Shown here: positions 12,001 to 27,000 of the stretch, piece after piece | Numbering within the stretch: the first letter of the stretch is position 1 | Layout of the letters: every line of letters starts with the position of its first letter | From: Siphonodentalium dalli | Taxonomy: Eukaryota > Mollusca > Scaphopoda > Gadilida > Siphonodentaliidae | Length of the DNA: 64,000 nucleotides | Reading direction: 5' to 3' | Assembly (NCBI GenBank): GCA_032622095.1 | Contig: CP136065.1 | Span: forward strand, 247,565,474 to 247,629,473 | Made by a program: the position numbers and the translations under genes | Notes under the pieces: generated by a model | Seen by the model: only the letters and a program-made list of their open reading frames with translations | Told to the model about the DNA's origin: nothing | Databases searched by the model: none

Positions 12001-15000
12001 CATCGAGGAATATTCACATATATGTTGTATAAAATTTATTCATAATTTTGGAGCTTGGAAACAATATCACATACTTTGTTTGGATCTAGTTTAAAATAGT
12101 CGATTTCCAATTCACAATAGTCTCTGTTAATAGTCTCTTAATTTCATGTTGTTATCAGACTTGCCACAATGCAAAACCAATGCAACACCAACAGCAATTT
12201 GAATAAATTTAGCACAAAATATAAAAGGCCGCTCGGCCACAGTGTCCCCCGAACCGGTGGCTTCATTTGGAGCGTTGTTTGCGCATAAAAATTGGCATGG
12301 CAGAACACGAAATCGAATTTGATCTGTCTTTTGTGCTAGTAAACCAAATTTAATTTCATTCAGTACACATTTACTAAAGTTATCATCCGGAAACCTCAAA
12401 TTGGCAAACATTCTTAGTCAAAAAGGGACATAACTCTGGTGAAAATTGGCGGGCGGAACCCGAATTCGAACTTGACTTGTGTTTTGCTGGGAGAAAGACA
12501 CATACCAAATTTGGTTTAAATCTGATTAACTCTACTAAAGTTATCATCCGGACAGCAACTTTCGGGGTTTTATATGTCGGGTCGGCGGACAAAAAAGGGC
12601 CATAACTCTCGCAAAAATTATCGGATTAAACCGAAATTCGAACTTGAGCTGTATTCTGATATAAGTAATTCACTAAAAAACGTGTTTTGCATATAAACAA
12701 TCCAAAATCAAGTTATCATCCGGAAACAAAAAAACAGAAGAAAAGGTGAATTTTCTATGTCGAAAAATGGCATAACTCTGCCAAAAATGGTCGGGCAGAA
12801 CCCAAGTTCGAACTTGACCTGTGTTTTGCTGGGAGAAAGTAATATACCAAATTTGGTTTGAATCCGATTAACTCTACTAAAGTTATCATCCGGAAACCAA
12901 CTTTCAGGGGTTTTCTAAGTCAAAAAAGGGCCATAACTCTCGCAAAAATGGGCGGAGCAAACCCATATTCGAACTTGACCTTTATTTTGGTCTGATAAAC
13001 TCACATATGAAATTTGCATTTGATCTAATAACCGAAACTAAAGTTATCATCCGGAAACCATTTCCGGACACACGGACGCATGGACGGACACCGGCTATTT
13101 TAATAGTCCCCCGAATTTTTTTTTTTTTCGGGGGACAATAAGCGGCTTCTGACATTTGCCTCAGCTCTGCTGATAACCAACACTAATTAGCAGGGCTGAA
13201 ATTACGACTTCAAATTGTTATACCTGATTGAGTCCGAACTCCCACTCGGGCGACCTGACATCGGTTCGATCCACAACCGTGTCATCCATGTTGTTGTTGG
13301 AATCATTGTTGCTGTCAGATCTATCAAGCACGCCTAATTTATCTTCGATAATCGGCCGTGATGACGAGCTCTGTGTACCCTCCTACGCCGGCAGCAGAAA
13401 TGGAGGAATATGTTATCATATCAACCAAAACGAGTTTATTCTGTGATGGGAACAAACCAGGGGAGAGATGTATGAAGCTTGTGTATTATACACGTTCTTT
13501 TTCAATGATAAAACATTGCCTGTGTATCCTCATGCCGCGTTTTTGGGCGATTCGTTGTATGTATCAGTTGATAAAACAACATTTGTCTTATAGGCCTGCA
13601 CATCGTGAACATGTGATTCAGGGTTGTTTTGATTGACTGTATATAAAGTCTATGTGTAACAAAACCAGAAATCAAAACTCCGAAAGCAAAAAATAACGTG
13701 CAATTTCCAATGAGAAGAGCATCTATTGTTGCAATTTTCATGAAATATTAGATTATGTCACACAACTGTAACATCAACTCAGCGATACAAACTGTTAATC
13801 TCAATGCCAGTCAAACACCTACGGTTTATAGCAAATGATGATCCTATCAAACAATCATGCCATAATTTCACCCATACAGAGCCCCAGACAAACATGAGCA
13901 GACGACACTCTTCTATATGCTTCTATATATGTGTGGGGCTCCCTGCAGGGTAATGTTTTTTATTTTATGTCCTAAAAATTTTAAGAAACATTTATTTAAA
14001 AAAAATGATAAAAAATTGTTAGGCCAATGCATTCTCTTATATATGCGAGGCGACCTATGGTCGACTCGCATATATAAGAGAATGCATTGGCACAGGGTAA
14101 AAAATCCCGACTTACGACTGGATTTGATATGCAGAATGAAGTCCCCAGAGGGTGAATTTAGGGACGCAATCCCGCATAGCAGGCTAGCAATACCAAATTC
14201 ACCCTCTACGGAACCTCATTCTGCTTGGGGCTCATCTTCTCTGGAAAGATTCTTTATTATAAAATTTCTAAAGAAACTTAGATTCAAATTCATTTTTAGT
14301 TTAGTTTCTCGATATCCCCAAATTGGCAGACGACACATTGCATATTCGAGGTTCCCCAATGGGTGTACATCATAATATTCACCTTTTGGGAACTTCAATC
14401 TGAGTCTATGTCTCCCATAGCAGATAAGGCTTTGCAGAACGAGGTCCCCAGAGGGTGAATTGCGGGATAGCATCACTAAATTTACCTTGTGGGGACCCCA
14501 TTCTGGAAATGACAGGCACACAAAACTCAGGCTTGATGCCAATGTATGCAATGGAGTCCACAGATACAGGCACAATACACAAACACTATTTTGCGTGTGC
14601 ATTGCTTGAGTATATGCCGAGGATACCAAGGCTCAAAATAAGAGGCCGGTCACGGCCATTGTCCGACGTACTATAGCTTATGTCCAGTGCACTTCTGTAT
14701 CTGTCGGACATTTTGTCCAATGCAATTCTTTAAACAATCTATATCTGTCCAAGGAGCCACTTCTGGCCAAATAGGACATTGAAAGTAAAAAATACTTTTT
14801 TTTAAATTTCAGATCAATTCATAGTGAATATAATTATATCGAATTGCATGTGTATCTATTAATCGATGTAAAGTTTTTGAACTAGGGTTTTTCCTAGGTG
14901 GCAATTGGATGCTCACTAAAATGTGTGCATCATTGACGAATAATAAGTTGATTGGAAATTTAAATACTGTCTCATACAGTACATCTGAAAATTTGACAGG

Positions 15001-18000
15001 CACATTTTGAAATGACCAACACCATCCAGTTGGTGCCTGTCATTTTGACAGTCAGTAAAAAAAATATATTATTTTGAGCCTTGGCGGATACATGCGTGAG
15101 TATAATACACAAGCTTCATACATATCGTTGCTGGTTTCTATTGCCAGTTGTGTGGACAAAGGAAACCTGGTAGAATCGATTGTCAAAGTACCAACAATAA
15201 TAAATATGAAAGATAATTATTCATATTGTTTGAAGAAATTAACAGAATTATTCATGTGATAATGATTCAGTGCTGCGCTTTCAGATTCTATCTATCGGTC
15301 GCAAAATACAAAATGACAATATCAATATAGATTTAACAATAATGACAAAACAGAATGTTAAATATTGACAACAACTGAATAGACAATGAATACAGATACT
15401 TCAAACTTTGTGTCAGAGGTCAAAATAACTGTGGGAAATAAATATGAGACAGCTAGTATAACAGAACTCACACAGATAGCGAAGATCCATATAAAGTTCA
15501 CATGTGAAATCCAAGATGGCTACTGGCAGCCATGTTTTTTAACGAATTTAGGAAAAATATGATAGTTCCCATTTAGATGTCACCCCAAAGAATCATACAA
15601 AGGTTGGTGACGATCTGATGAGGGATGTGGTCTAAAGGATGTGCCATAGGATTTAGTTGAGCTAAAAATGTACCGCAATTATTTCGAACCAATGAAAACT
15701 TTCCCCGAAAGATTGAACACAAACAAAAAATTGCATTCGCGAGGTTTCAGGACCATGCGCGCAGGCCTGAGTAACAGGAAATTGCCTTTGCATGGCCTTA
15801 CTGGTACTCATTGCTATTATAATAAAATTAAAAGTAAGTTTGTGCTCTCAGGAATTGCTCAAACATACAAAAATATAGCACCAGTATTGTTGTCTTTAAA
15901 GCGGTGATTTATATAACTTCAATAAGTCTTTCTGAGGCATATAATTATCATATAAAATATGAATAAATACATATTTTTATATATTGTCCGAATATTGTGG
16001 AAAATAAAATTTATAAATCATCCTGTTACTCGGCTTCACAATCAATGTCCACAATCTCTGTCCATGCTGGCCATAAGTCTAGCTAGACATATTTCAAATT
16101 GCATTTGGTATTTCGCTTTGTAATTTCTGATAAAAAATTAAGTTTTCTTTTTGGTTTGTTGTGCACTTGGGTTATACAGCCGACTGTTACATTGAAATTG
16201 TGTTAATTTTTCACATCTAAAAATGTTCATAATAATTTGTGAGAAACACATTACCTGCCTGCTGGGTAAGTTTGTTGGTTAAAAATAAAATAAAAACCTG
16301 CCTGCCCATTTTGAGATAAAAGTGTCAGAGAAACAGATATTAGCCCTTTCTATACTAAGACATCCTTGGTGAATAGTTATCACATAGGAAATGTTGAGAT
16401 AATAAGTAGGTTGTTTGTTGAACTTAATATCTAAACATGTCCCTCAATAGATAGGACTCCTTCTGTACTTCAATTTAGCTGTCGTCTGCTTTTATCAATG
16501 TATCATCCCTCCAAATCAATAGACCATTTTGATTGTACACTTTTTAACTGACTGGGGAATCCATTTAGTATAGAAATGGTTAGACTTTGTGTGGCCTAAG
16601 TTTAATTTGTGGTGTCATGGTCTTTAACCCTTTACCCAACAAACCGGCCAAAACCGGCCAAATAAAGCTTCAACGCCTAAAATATCTTCGGTCTGTCTCA
16701 ATAAAACCATACAAATATGGATATCATTGGAACCGGCTCCTTGACCACATTGTGATAGTTACAGTTATGCCCTGTGCCAATGCATTCTCTTATATATGCG
16801 AGTCGACCATAGGTCGCCTCGCATATATAAGAGAATGCATTGGCCTAAAAAAAAAAAAATTAACACTTTTTACCATTTTTTCTTACATTCTTTAACAATT
16901 TTATAATTTTTAATGTGTTAAGCCAATGCATTCTCTTATATATGCGAGGCGACCTATGGTCGACTCGCATATATAAGAGAATGCATTGGCACAGGGCCCT
17001 CCTGTTGGGTAAAGGGTTAACGAATTTAGGAAAAATATGATATTTCCCATTTAGATGTCACCCCGAAGAATCATACAAAGGTTGGTGACGATCTGATGAG
17101 GGATGTGGTCTAAAGGATGTGCCATAGGATTTAGTTGAGCTAAAAATGTACCGCAATTATTTCGAACCAATGAAAACTTTCCCCGAAAGATTGAACGCAA
17201 ACAAAAAATTGCATTTGCGAGGTTTCGAGACCATGTGCGCAGGCCTGAGTAACAGGAAATTGCCTTTGCATGGCCTTACTGGTACTCATTGCTGTTATAA
17301 TAAATTTAAAAGTAAGTTTTGGCTCTCAGAAATTGCTCAAACAAACAAAAATATAGCATGGAGTATTGTTGTCTTTAAAGCGGTGATTTATATAACTTCA
17401 ATAATTCTTTCCGAGGCATATAAAATATGAATAAATACATATTTTTATATATTGTCAGAATATTGTGGAAAATAAAATTTATAAATCATCCTGTTACTCG
17501 GCTTCACAAGCGATGTCCACATTCTCTGTCCATAAGTCTAGCTAGACATATTTCAACTTGCATTTGGTATTTCGCTTTGTAATTTCTGATAAAAAATAAA
17601 ATAAAAAAATTGGTTTGTTGTGCACTTGGGTTATACAACAGACTGTTACATTGAAATTGTGTTAATTTTTCACATCTAAAAATGTTCATAATAATTCGTG
17701 AGAAACACATAACCTGCCTGCTGGATAATTTTGTTGGTAAAAAAAAAAAAATTAAAAACATGCCTGCCCATTTTGAGATAAAAGTGTCAGAGAAACAGAT
17801 ATTAGCCCTTTTTATACTAAGACATCCTTGGTGAATAGTTATCACATAGGAAATGTACAGATAATAAGTAGGTTCTTTGTTGAACTTAACCCTTTACCCA
17901 ACAGAACGGCCCTGTGCCAATGCATTCTCTTATATATGCGAGTCGACCATAGGTCGCCTCGCATATATAAGAGAATGCATTGGCTTAACACATTAAAAAT

Positions 18001-21000
18001 TATAAAATTGTTAAAGAATGTAAGAAAAAATGGTAAAAAGTGTTAAAAAAAGTTTTTTTTTAGGCCAATGCATTCTCTTATATATGCGAGGCGACCTATG
18101 GTCGACTCGCATATATAAGAGAATGCATTGGCACAGGGCATAACTGTACCTATCACAATGTGGTCAAGGAGCCGGTTCCAATGATATCCATATTTGTATG
18201 GTTCTATTGAGTCAGACCGAAGATATTTTAGGCTGTTGAAGCTTTATTTGGCCGGTTTTGGCCGGTTTGTTGGGTAAAGGGTTAATATCTAAACATGTCC
18301 CTCCTTCTGTACTTCAATTTAGCTGTCGTCTGCTTTTATCAATGTCTCATCCCTCCAAATCAATAATAGACCATTTTGATTGTACACTTTTTAACTGACT
18401 GGGGAATCCATTTAGTATAGAAATGGTTAAACTTTGAGTGGCCTAAGTTTAATTTGTGGTGTCATGGTCTTTAACCCTTTACCCAACAAACCGGCCAAAA
18501 CCGGCCAAATAAAGCTTCAACAGCCTAAAATATCTTCGGTCTGTCTCAATAGAACCATACAAATATGGATATCATTGGAACCGGCTCCTTGACCACATTG
18601 TGATAGTTACAGTTAGCCCTGTGCCAATGCATTCTCTTATATATGCGAGTCGACCATAGGTCGCCTCGCATATATAAGAGAATGCATTGGCCTAAAAAAA
18701 ATCTTTTTTTAACACTTTTTACCATTTTTTCTTACATTCTTTAACAATTTTATAATTTTTAATTTGTTAAGCCAATGCATTCTCTTATATATGCGAGGCG
18801 ACCTATGGTCGACTCGCATATATAAGAGAATGCATTGGCACAGGGCCGTTCTGTTGGGTAAAGGGTCAAGCATCACTGCAGAACTTCACACATATGTCTG
18901 TATGTTTACAGTAACAAGGGAACATTAGATCTGTATAAAATATACATACAGTGTTAACCTCTGAGGTCTCCGAAGCTGCTTCAAAATCAAGGGATATAGC
19001 GTCATCAGGCAGATCTCTGCGAATGCCGTTAGTTAAACCGGCTAGCTCCTCATTTAGTGACAATACTTCTTTAGATGCCTGAAACATTATTATTATTCAA
19101 GTTTATTATGGTACAACTTTGTCAAACTCTCTAATTTTTAGTGCCAGTTAATTTCAAAACTGATTACATTCAGTTTAATGAAATTAAGTTTTTGTTTGGA
19201 AACAAAATAACAGCCTCATTTCTCAGGAACAAACAGACCTTACTCCAATGATAATCAATAGATGATAACCACAATTTTATGATAGTTTACCTGCAATATC
19301 CAGTCTATGGAGTGTTCAATAAGAAATAACCCCTCAGCTTGAATTGAACACTGGTGTTGGTATATCAGACGACTCCATTATAAAAATACATCTACAGTAA
19401 TTCCCTAATTAATTGACTCCTTTAACCACAGCAGAATTATGGGTAACTTTCGGGGAGAGCTTTCCGATGAATGGCAACAAGCCATATTTCCGACTAAATC
19501 CTGAAAAGTTACCCATAATTCTGCTGTGGTTAAAGGAGTCGATTAATTAGGGCATTACTGTACATCGGCTGTGCGGAACACAGACTAGATACTTACTAGT
19601 ATTCTCTGGAGTAAAGCCAAGTACCCTCGCTCCTGCTCTCTCAGATTATCAGTAAGCGTCTTCAGCTTGTCGATTTCATGTTTGTCATCTCTCTGGATTT
19701 ATAGAAAAATATTTGAATTTCGTCAGCCTCAACCAGATATGCAAAAGTTTTCTCTGATCCGTGGTCAATGCTGGTGAATTGAAACCTAAAGTTAGCCGTT
19801 CTTGACAAATCAAAATGCGTGTTTCAGTGACAATTATTCAACTTGAATTATATAGCAGAATAAAGTTTGGGAATGATCCATTTGTGACCCTCCAAAACAA
19901 ACCTTATAATTTTCGCGGTATCAAAATAGGTTGATAAATACCTGAATTACCTTTCTATGTCCCAGAAAGATGCATTGAAGTCATTAAAAAATACAACTTC
20001 AAACATAATGTAAGGGCAGTGTACCAAAACGAAGCCATTTGTATTCATAGAAATTCTGGAATCAGGAAATGTTTTTTTGCATTATCTTAAAATGAAACTA
20101 TTAAAAAAGACTGCACGCACTGCTTTCTGTTTTAATCATCAAAATATTGTAGTACATGTACCATAAATGTTTCAGATATTTTGTGGTTCGAGCAAGCCAT
20201 GTCTGTTTAAATAAAAACTAAATTTGGCCATTTCAGGTACAGCACTGCTCAAATTAAGCGACCTGTTTTAACGAGGTGTACATGCGTTAATACCGCGGTG
20301 CAATACCGCGACATACCGCCGATTCGCGGTTGCACTACCACGCGCGTACCGCGGTACCACCGCGACATTCACGGTACCACCGCACTACCAGCGGTAACGA
20401 ATGTTGGTAGCGCGGTGGCACGCGGTAATGCACCGCACAAACGCGGTGACATTACCGCTACGCGGTAGCATTTTTGTAACAAGGTTAATGACGGGATTCG
20501 ATAGCTGACCGTCAATCTTCCAAAATAGGACGGCCGTTTTCACGATCTCCGTCCATGTTTGTGTACCGTGAAGTGTATTATTATGCCCCCGATCTCCGAT
20601 GGAGATTTGGGGGTATATAGTGGAGCCCTCCGTCCGTCCGTCCTTACGAATGTTTCAACTCATAACTTTGGTTTCGCTAACTCAATTCAGTTGATCTTTG
20701 GTATGCTAATAGACCAGCCGGGGGGACAAGATTTCCCCATAACTGCGGTTTTGTCCGCCTATTTATTCCAGAGTTACGCCCCTTTTTGGACTTAGAAAAT
20801 TCACTTTTCTGTGGCATACGAACGTTTCAACTCATAACTTTGGTTTCGCTAATTCAATTCAGTTGATATTTGGTATGCCAATAGACCAGCCGGGGGGACA
20901 AGATTTCCCCATAGCCGTGGTTTCGTCCGCCCATTTTTTCCAGAGTTACACACCTTTTTGGACTTAGAAAATTCAGGTTTTCTGCTACTTTTTTTGGTTT

Positions 21001-24000
21001 CCAGATGATAACTTGATTTTGGATTGTTTACTCATGAATAACATAACTTTACAAAGTGCCATTTAATAAGCATTTGCACAAAAATAAGAAAAATCCTCTC
21101 TGATTGTACAGTCGGGGGCGTTACCTCCGCCCAGCGGTGCACTTGTTAAAATATTGAAATAGATGAAAGCCGAGTATCGGGAAATATGCCCATTATAACG
21201 GGATTCCAGATTAAGTAAAGGTAAGTATAAGTTACATTGAGAAAGTCATTTTTCAATTAATGTGAATATTAAAATATTACAATAACATTTCTAGTCTCGT
21301 TTTATTGCCTAAAATTCCCATAAATGACACTATTTGTAATCAGTGTTGGTTATCGGGAAGGGAACAAATGATTTCGGCCATTTTAGACAGCTCGATAAAT
21401 CCCGTATCTATACAGTTTATATCAATGTTCAGATGTACGTGATCCCTAAATTGAATGATAACGACCACTATTTAAATAGTCCCCAGAATAAATATCGTTT
21501 TTAACTTTATTGACATTCATTAACTGCAAATCACAAACACCATTTGTTCGTATAACGGGAATTATTGTCTTAGCAATAAAAGACACAACGTGGAACTCCC
21601 GTATATCCAGGAAAAAAACCACATTCTGGCAAAAGCACGTGTCGTCACTGATTATGTCATACTGCAGCTGGCAGACTTTGTTAATATAGGTCACGGGGCA
21701 CTTAAATTAAGATGTCGTCATGTCTTTTTATAACTGGCCTCAATGGGTGAAATAAATATTTGTGTTTTGTTGATGGTGCTATTATCTAGTAAAACTACAC
21801 ACGTGGCGCACGCGCGAATGGCTGTTTTGTGTTTTGGACACTTGTATTTACATTACTTCAATGCGTCCGTTTGGCTCGCAGAAGGTAGTTCAGATATTTA
21901 TGGATCTATTTTGGTAATGCGAATAATATTATGTGCGAACGACCACGTGGCTTCAAACAGACAAATCTCATTCGATCTTTAAAATGTTGTGCACGTAATA
22001 GCTATTTATAAATATTTGTCGCACAAAAGTGAGATAAACGCTCTTTATTGCTACCGTATCGGGAATACTAACAAGGACTAAAACACACCGAATTCGATCA
22101 CTTGAAATAATTATGTTACAATGTTAACCTCTGTATATAACCAAACAAACATATTTTATCTTTCCAACACCATTGCGACCTACCGAGAACTACAAGTGCA
22201 CGCCCTCGCCAAAAGTTGCAATTTCACATCAAACGATGCCGCCCGACACGCACTCGTGAGCACATGAATGTTCACGTAACAAAATCAAAGACTGATTTGA
22301 CAACTTTGTGTCTTTCAATGTTTGGTGTTTTGCGTGTGTCTTTTGTCGCGCACATTGGTGATGATAACAACTTTACTTTGCTGCATGACATGTGCCACGC
22401 TTTCTTAGTTATACATTTTATTCCCACCGACAAGAAATCTTCAGGCGCAAATGTTTGTAAATTGCTTTACTATTTCACGCATGCGTACAATCATACGTCT
22501 TGGCGATAATATACTATTTACGCGCCGATTATGTTTGGCATATGAACACAACTATAGATTTGAACGAATATGAATATTTCTGCAATGATCGCCGCCCTGG
22601 CCTCCAAGACTAAACTCGGACTCAGTGTTACTAATGCACCGCCCCCGTTGGTTTCGACCAAATTCAGATAAATGGAGGATTTACTTTTCCCATTTTATAA
22701 GAAATTTAGATTTCGGAAACACAAAACAAACAAAAAAATCCGCATGAGTGGAAACCGATATAGGAATCGGGTGCGTAAATCATTTGACGATATGTAAGAT
22801 AGATGCTAACAACAAAACTATTACTCCACGGTGTTTTGCGTAATCCAGTCGCCGTAAGCAAATATAGCTGAGTTCAAAAACCGCTGACGTGATTAAACGT
22901 GATGTACGTGTACATTTGTAATACCGTATGTTACATGTAAACCAGACATGTTCATATGTAATCCAATTGCATTATTATTCATTTATATTCATTACGTATA
23001 CATAATTACGTGCAGCTTACAGGTATTCATTCAATACAAAAGTTATTCATAATCATTTACCTACCGTGTGACGCCTTGTTTCTGTCGTGTTCTCTCCGCG
23101 GTGGAGGGCCGTTAGCGGTAATTTGAACGCGGTATATTGCACCATTTCAATCAAATAGTGTAACGTCATTAAACACAGTGCTGATAATGAGAAGCTCTGT
23201 TCATTATTGCCTTGCTGGCCCGGCACGAGACGAAGTCAGTGATGATCATGGTAATAACATGACTTAGTCAGGCGTTATGTTTTATTAACGGCCCTCTCGC
23301 AATGATTAACAGCCCTTGGGCATATTAGGACCCTCCGTTTTGTCTCAAGCCACTTGTAGGCTCTCGGGCTGTTAATAATTCCTGTCTGCCATTAATAAAC
23401 CATAACACCCTTGAACAATCATGTGATTGTTATATTATACACATACATGGTTTCCAGATTTCTTCATCGTCTCCGTCATGTTATGAGCTTGTTTGATATA
23501 TTCTCTTATCTGCATCAGTCTCCCAACAATATGGCTGCCATCTATCTGCTGAAACGATCAAACATCGACATTGAAATTCACATCTGGAGCCTCACACATG
23601 TCGTCTGCTCCTGTCATCTTTGTACATATGATCATATGGAGAAGGATATTAACAATAGTATTCATATTGAGGGGGAGGGGTCATTTTTTATTATAATCGT
23701 CAATTCCTTGCTCGATCATACATCAATATGGTTTAATAACTCCAAACCTAGGTCTATATATAAGCACGTTTTCATGTCACATACATTTTCAAAATGAGGG
23801 CTGCCCGATCTGAGATTATCACCATACATAGCCTTTCCTACCTAGTTATCTGAATGATCACCATGGTGACATAGATCATCACATAATACCCTATACTGCC
23901 TAGTTATCTGAGTGATCACCATGGTGACATAAATCACTAATAAATACACTATACTACCTAGTTACCTGCATGATCACCATGGTGACATAATGATCACCAT

Positions 24001-27000
24001 GATGACATAATACTGCCTAGTTACATGAAGGATTACCATGACATAAATCACCACATATTACCCTAAACATAATTAGCCTCTCCGACTGAGTTGTCTGAAT
24101 AATAACCACCATGGCAATAAAAATCTCATAGGAGTCCTCCTATGATAACCTCTCCTGCCAGTGTTTTCTGGGTATAATCACCATGACACGGACTAATAAT
24201 GGTACATACCCTATCCTGCCTAGTGTGACTATCATACTAATAACGGTACGTACCCTCTCCTGCCTAGTGTGACTGGGGATATCACCATGACAACAGACTA
24301 ATAACGGTACATACCCTGTCCTGCCTAGTGTTACTGGGGATATCACCATGACAACACAGACTAATAACGGTACGTACCCTGTCCTGCCTAGTGTGACCGG
24401 GGATAATCACCATGACAACACAGACTAATAACTGTACATACCCTGTCCTGCCTAGTGTGACTGGGGATAATCGCCATGACAACACCGACTAATAACGGTA
24501 CATACCCTGTCCTGCCTAGTGTGACTATCATCGCAGTTATTACTTCTGTTAGCAAAGAAATCGTCGGTGAATAACGATGATAACGTCTGATTAGTCATAT
24601 AATCTGTCCCACTAGATTTATCCTGCTGCGCGTAATTTGACGTAAATTCATGTTTTCGTGGTTTAAGTCGTTCATTGTTACGGTCTTCTTCTGTATTAAT
24701 CTGAAAAGATATCTGAGGGGTTGAATTGGGTACCCCTCTCTAAGGGCTGGATATGTTTTATATTCAGTCTATCGTTAATTCATTGCAGATGGTGCAGTGA
24801 GAAAATTATAGTCAGCAATCCCAGCTCTTGAAATAAACATTTTCATCTACAGTAATGCTCTAATTAATCGACCTCTTAACCACAGCAGAATTATGGGTAA
24901 CTTTTCAGGATTTAGTCGGAAATATGTCGATGATTTAGTCGCCGAGAGCTTTCCAATGAATGGCAACAAGCCATATTTCCGACTAAATCCTGAAAAGTTA
25001 CCCATAATTCTGCTGTGGTTAAGAGGTCGATTAATTAGAGCATTACTGTACATGATTGCCTTAGAATGGCATGAAATTCTCTATTGGCTTCTGCAACTTT
25101 TTCTACAACATTACCTTTTGCCGTAGCTAATTTTGAGTGTTGCAATCCCTTGAATGAAGACCCTTTAGCCACGCCACTGCTCACAAGGCTTCCAGTTGGG
25201 AAACCTTTGTACCATATAAGGGGAGTTTGGTTGAAAGTTATGCTCAAGGTAAACATGAATTCATTTGAAAATCAAAGTTAGACAAAAAAATCTATACTTT
25301 CAACAAATTTGTTTCAAACATGGTGGTTTCTGATAGGTAGCTATAGTTGTCTAACACACTTCCTTTGGAGACAATAATCAACACTATAACAACACTTATG
25401 ACGAAAGATTGGCACCAGTTGAAGTTTAGTAGAATCAGTACAAATAGCAGATTTTATATTCTTCTTTAGTATTTGAATATTTCTGGGGTTGTTTCCCGAC
25501 CATTAATATGTTTGCAAATGAGCAACAGTATGAGAACAATCAATGATGGAAAGCAGAAAGGCGAATCAATAGCATAAAATATCTTTTTTAAAAGCAACCT
25601 TATACATTGCATTATACAAATAGGCTGTCCTATTTAGGGATACTATATTTGATTTACAGTGCATTGTAGGGCTTCATGTTTTTTTGGTATTTAGTCATAC
25701 CGCGGTTTTATTTTTAATACCGTGTAGTCAGTATTGGATTTCTTGAATAGTCGTTATACCGCTGCACACTATATTTTCTTCTTTTAGTCGGTTTTACGAC
25801 AGCAAATGTCAATAAAATACATATTCTGAGGCACTAAAGCGGGCATGTAAGTAACGAACGAGAACGAGCAAGACGAAATGAGAACCAGCAAGATGAAACA
25901 AGAACCAGCGAGACGAGACGATAACCAGCCAGTCGCTAACTGCAACAAAGTGCGAAAATAAATTATCACAAAGGCAGTGCCAACACGTTGTACGCTGATG
26001 GATATGTGTTTATAGTCGTCTCATATGCAGCTCAAATTAGTGTACACAAAGCAATAATTAGACCATGCTCATCCATAAAATTACAAAATGTAAACTATAC
26101 TCTCACCATTGTTTCCTTGCTAATGTTTATCCACCATCGAGACACCACGGATAAATACGTATTGCTTGGGGTCAGTGGGGACCTTTTTAGTATATTCTGG
26201 ACTTAAATCCCCTCATTGTATATACTTCTTTGTTTTTTTCATAAGAGACGTCAGTAGTACCCAACACATTGTTAAGATCACAAGCGACATGCATTGCGTT
26301 GTCCTCTTTTCGCGTGACACTGCATTCACACGTGAATATTGAATTTCGTACTGCATGTTCCAAAGGATCTTAACTAGCGAAATGTTTGGACATTATTCTT
26401 GACGGTATTTAGTCATACCGCTGTATTGAAATTAATACCGTAGTCTGTATTGTGAAGGTGGATACCGTGAAGCTCTAGTGCATTGGAACTAATTCACTGT
26501 ATATGCGGTATACAAATGGATTGATTTATATTATTAATTTATTATTATTATTACTGGAACAAGAGGTCAGGATTTCATAGCTTGTGCAGTAGAAAATAGC
26601 TGAAAACAATTTCTCATTCAATTGTAATAGCCAGTTTTAATAGGGCAGCTATAAACGTTATATCATTTGACTGTCTGAAGCACAAATGTGTGGAACACGA
26701 CTTTTAAGTGTTGTATGACATAAGAGAACAACATACGTGTTACATTCCGGTCACTTTAATTGCACTTCGCATGACGTACTATAATCGGAAGCATGATGTT
26801 TGCTCTGACAATAAGGTGAACAAATATTTGAATACGAGTTTGATAATCGATCACTGCAGCATATTTGAATATATAATGTAGTTTCAGAACTAAATACAGT
26901 GCTTCTATATCATAACCATTAGTGTTTTAAAAAAGGTTATATAACTTCGGTCTTATTTCCTTATTATTTTATGTTTAATATCAGTACAAAACTCCATGCA

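Larger units (their letters stand above)
10469..13223. other. PCM1 intron 7
   Basis: Contains decayed hairpin modules of the TTAA MITE (10560-10735), a dispersed repeat (about 11040-11900) whose inverted relative lies at 19890-20220, and a TIR element at 12243-13137. No gene. Confidence 0.5.
15533..18471. repeat. duplicated intronic block (two direct copies)
   Basis: Copy 1 is 15533-16627 and copy 2 is 17017-17889 plus 18282-18474. Both start AACGAATTTAGGAAAAATAT and run colinear with about 95% identity through a short open frame (from MYRNYFEPMKTFPERLN) to GGTGTCATGGTCTTTAACCC. Copy 2 is interrupted by a family A MITE that copy 1 lacks, and each copy is followed by a family A MITE at the same relative place. 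Confidence 0.9.
13383..18949. other. PCM1 intron 6
   Basis: A 5.6-kb intron made mostly of repeats: family A and B MITEs, a 449-bp TIR element and a duplicated block. No exon candidate was needed between exons 6 and 7, because their phases join directly. Confidence 0.6.

Noticed and set aside
22216-22509. 97-codon plus-strand frame
   Set aside because: Histidine/cysteine-rich but with no ordered zinc-finger spacing and no homologue I recognise; inside a possible TIR element.
24847-25126. Several 60-80-codon frames on both strands
   Set aside because: They read across a palindromic Tc/mariner-like MITE and mirror each other.
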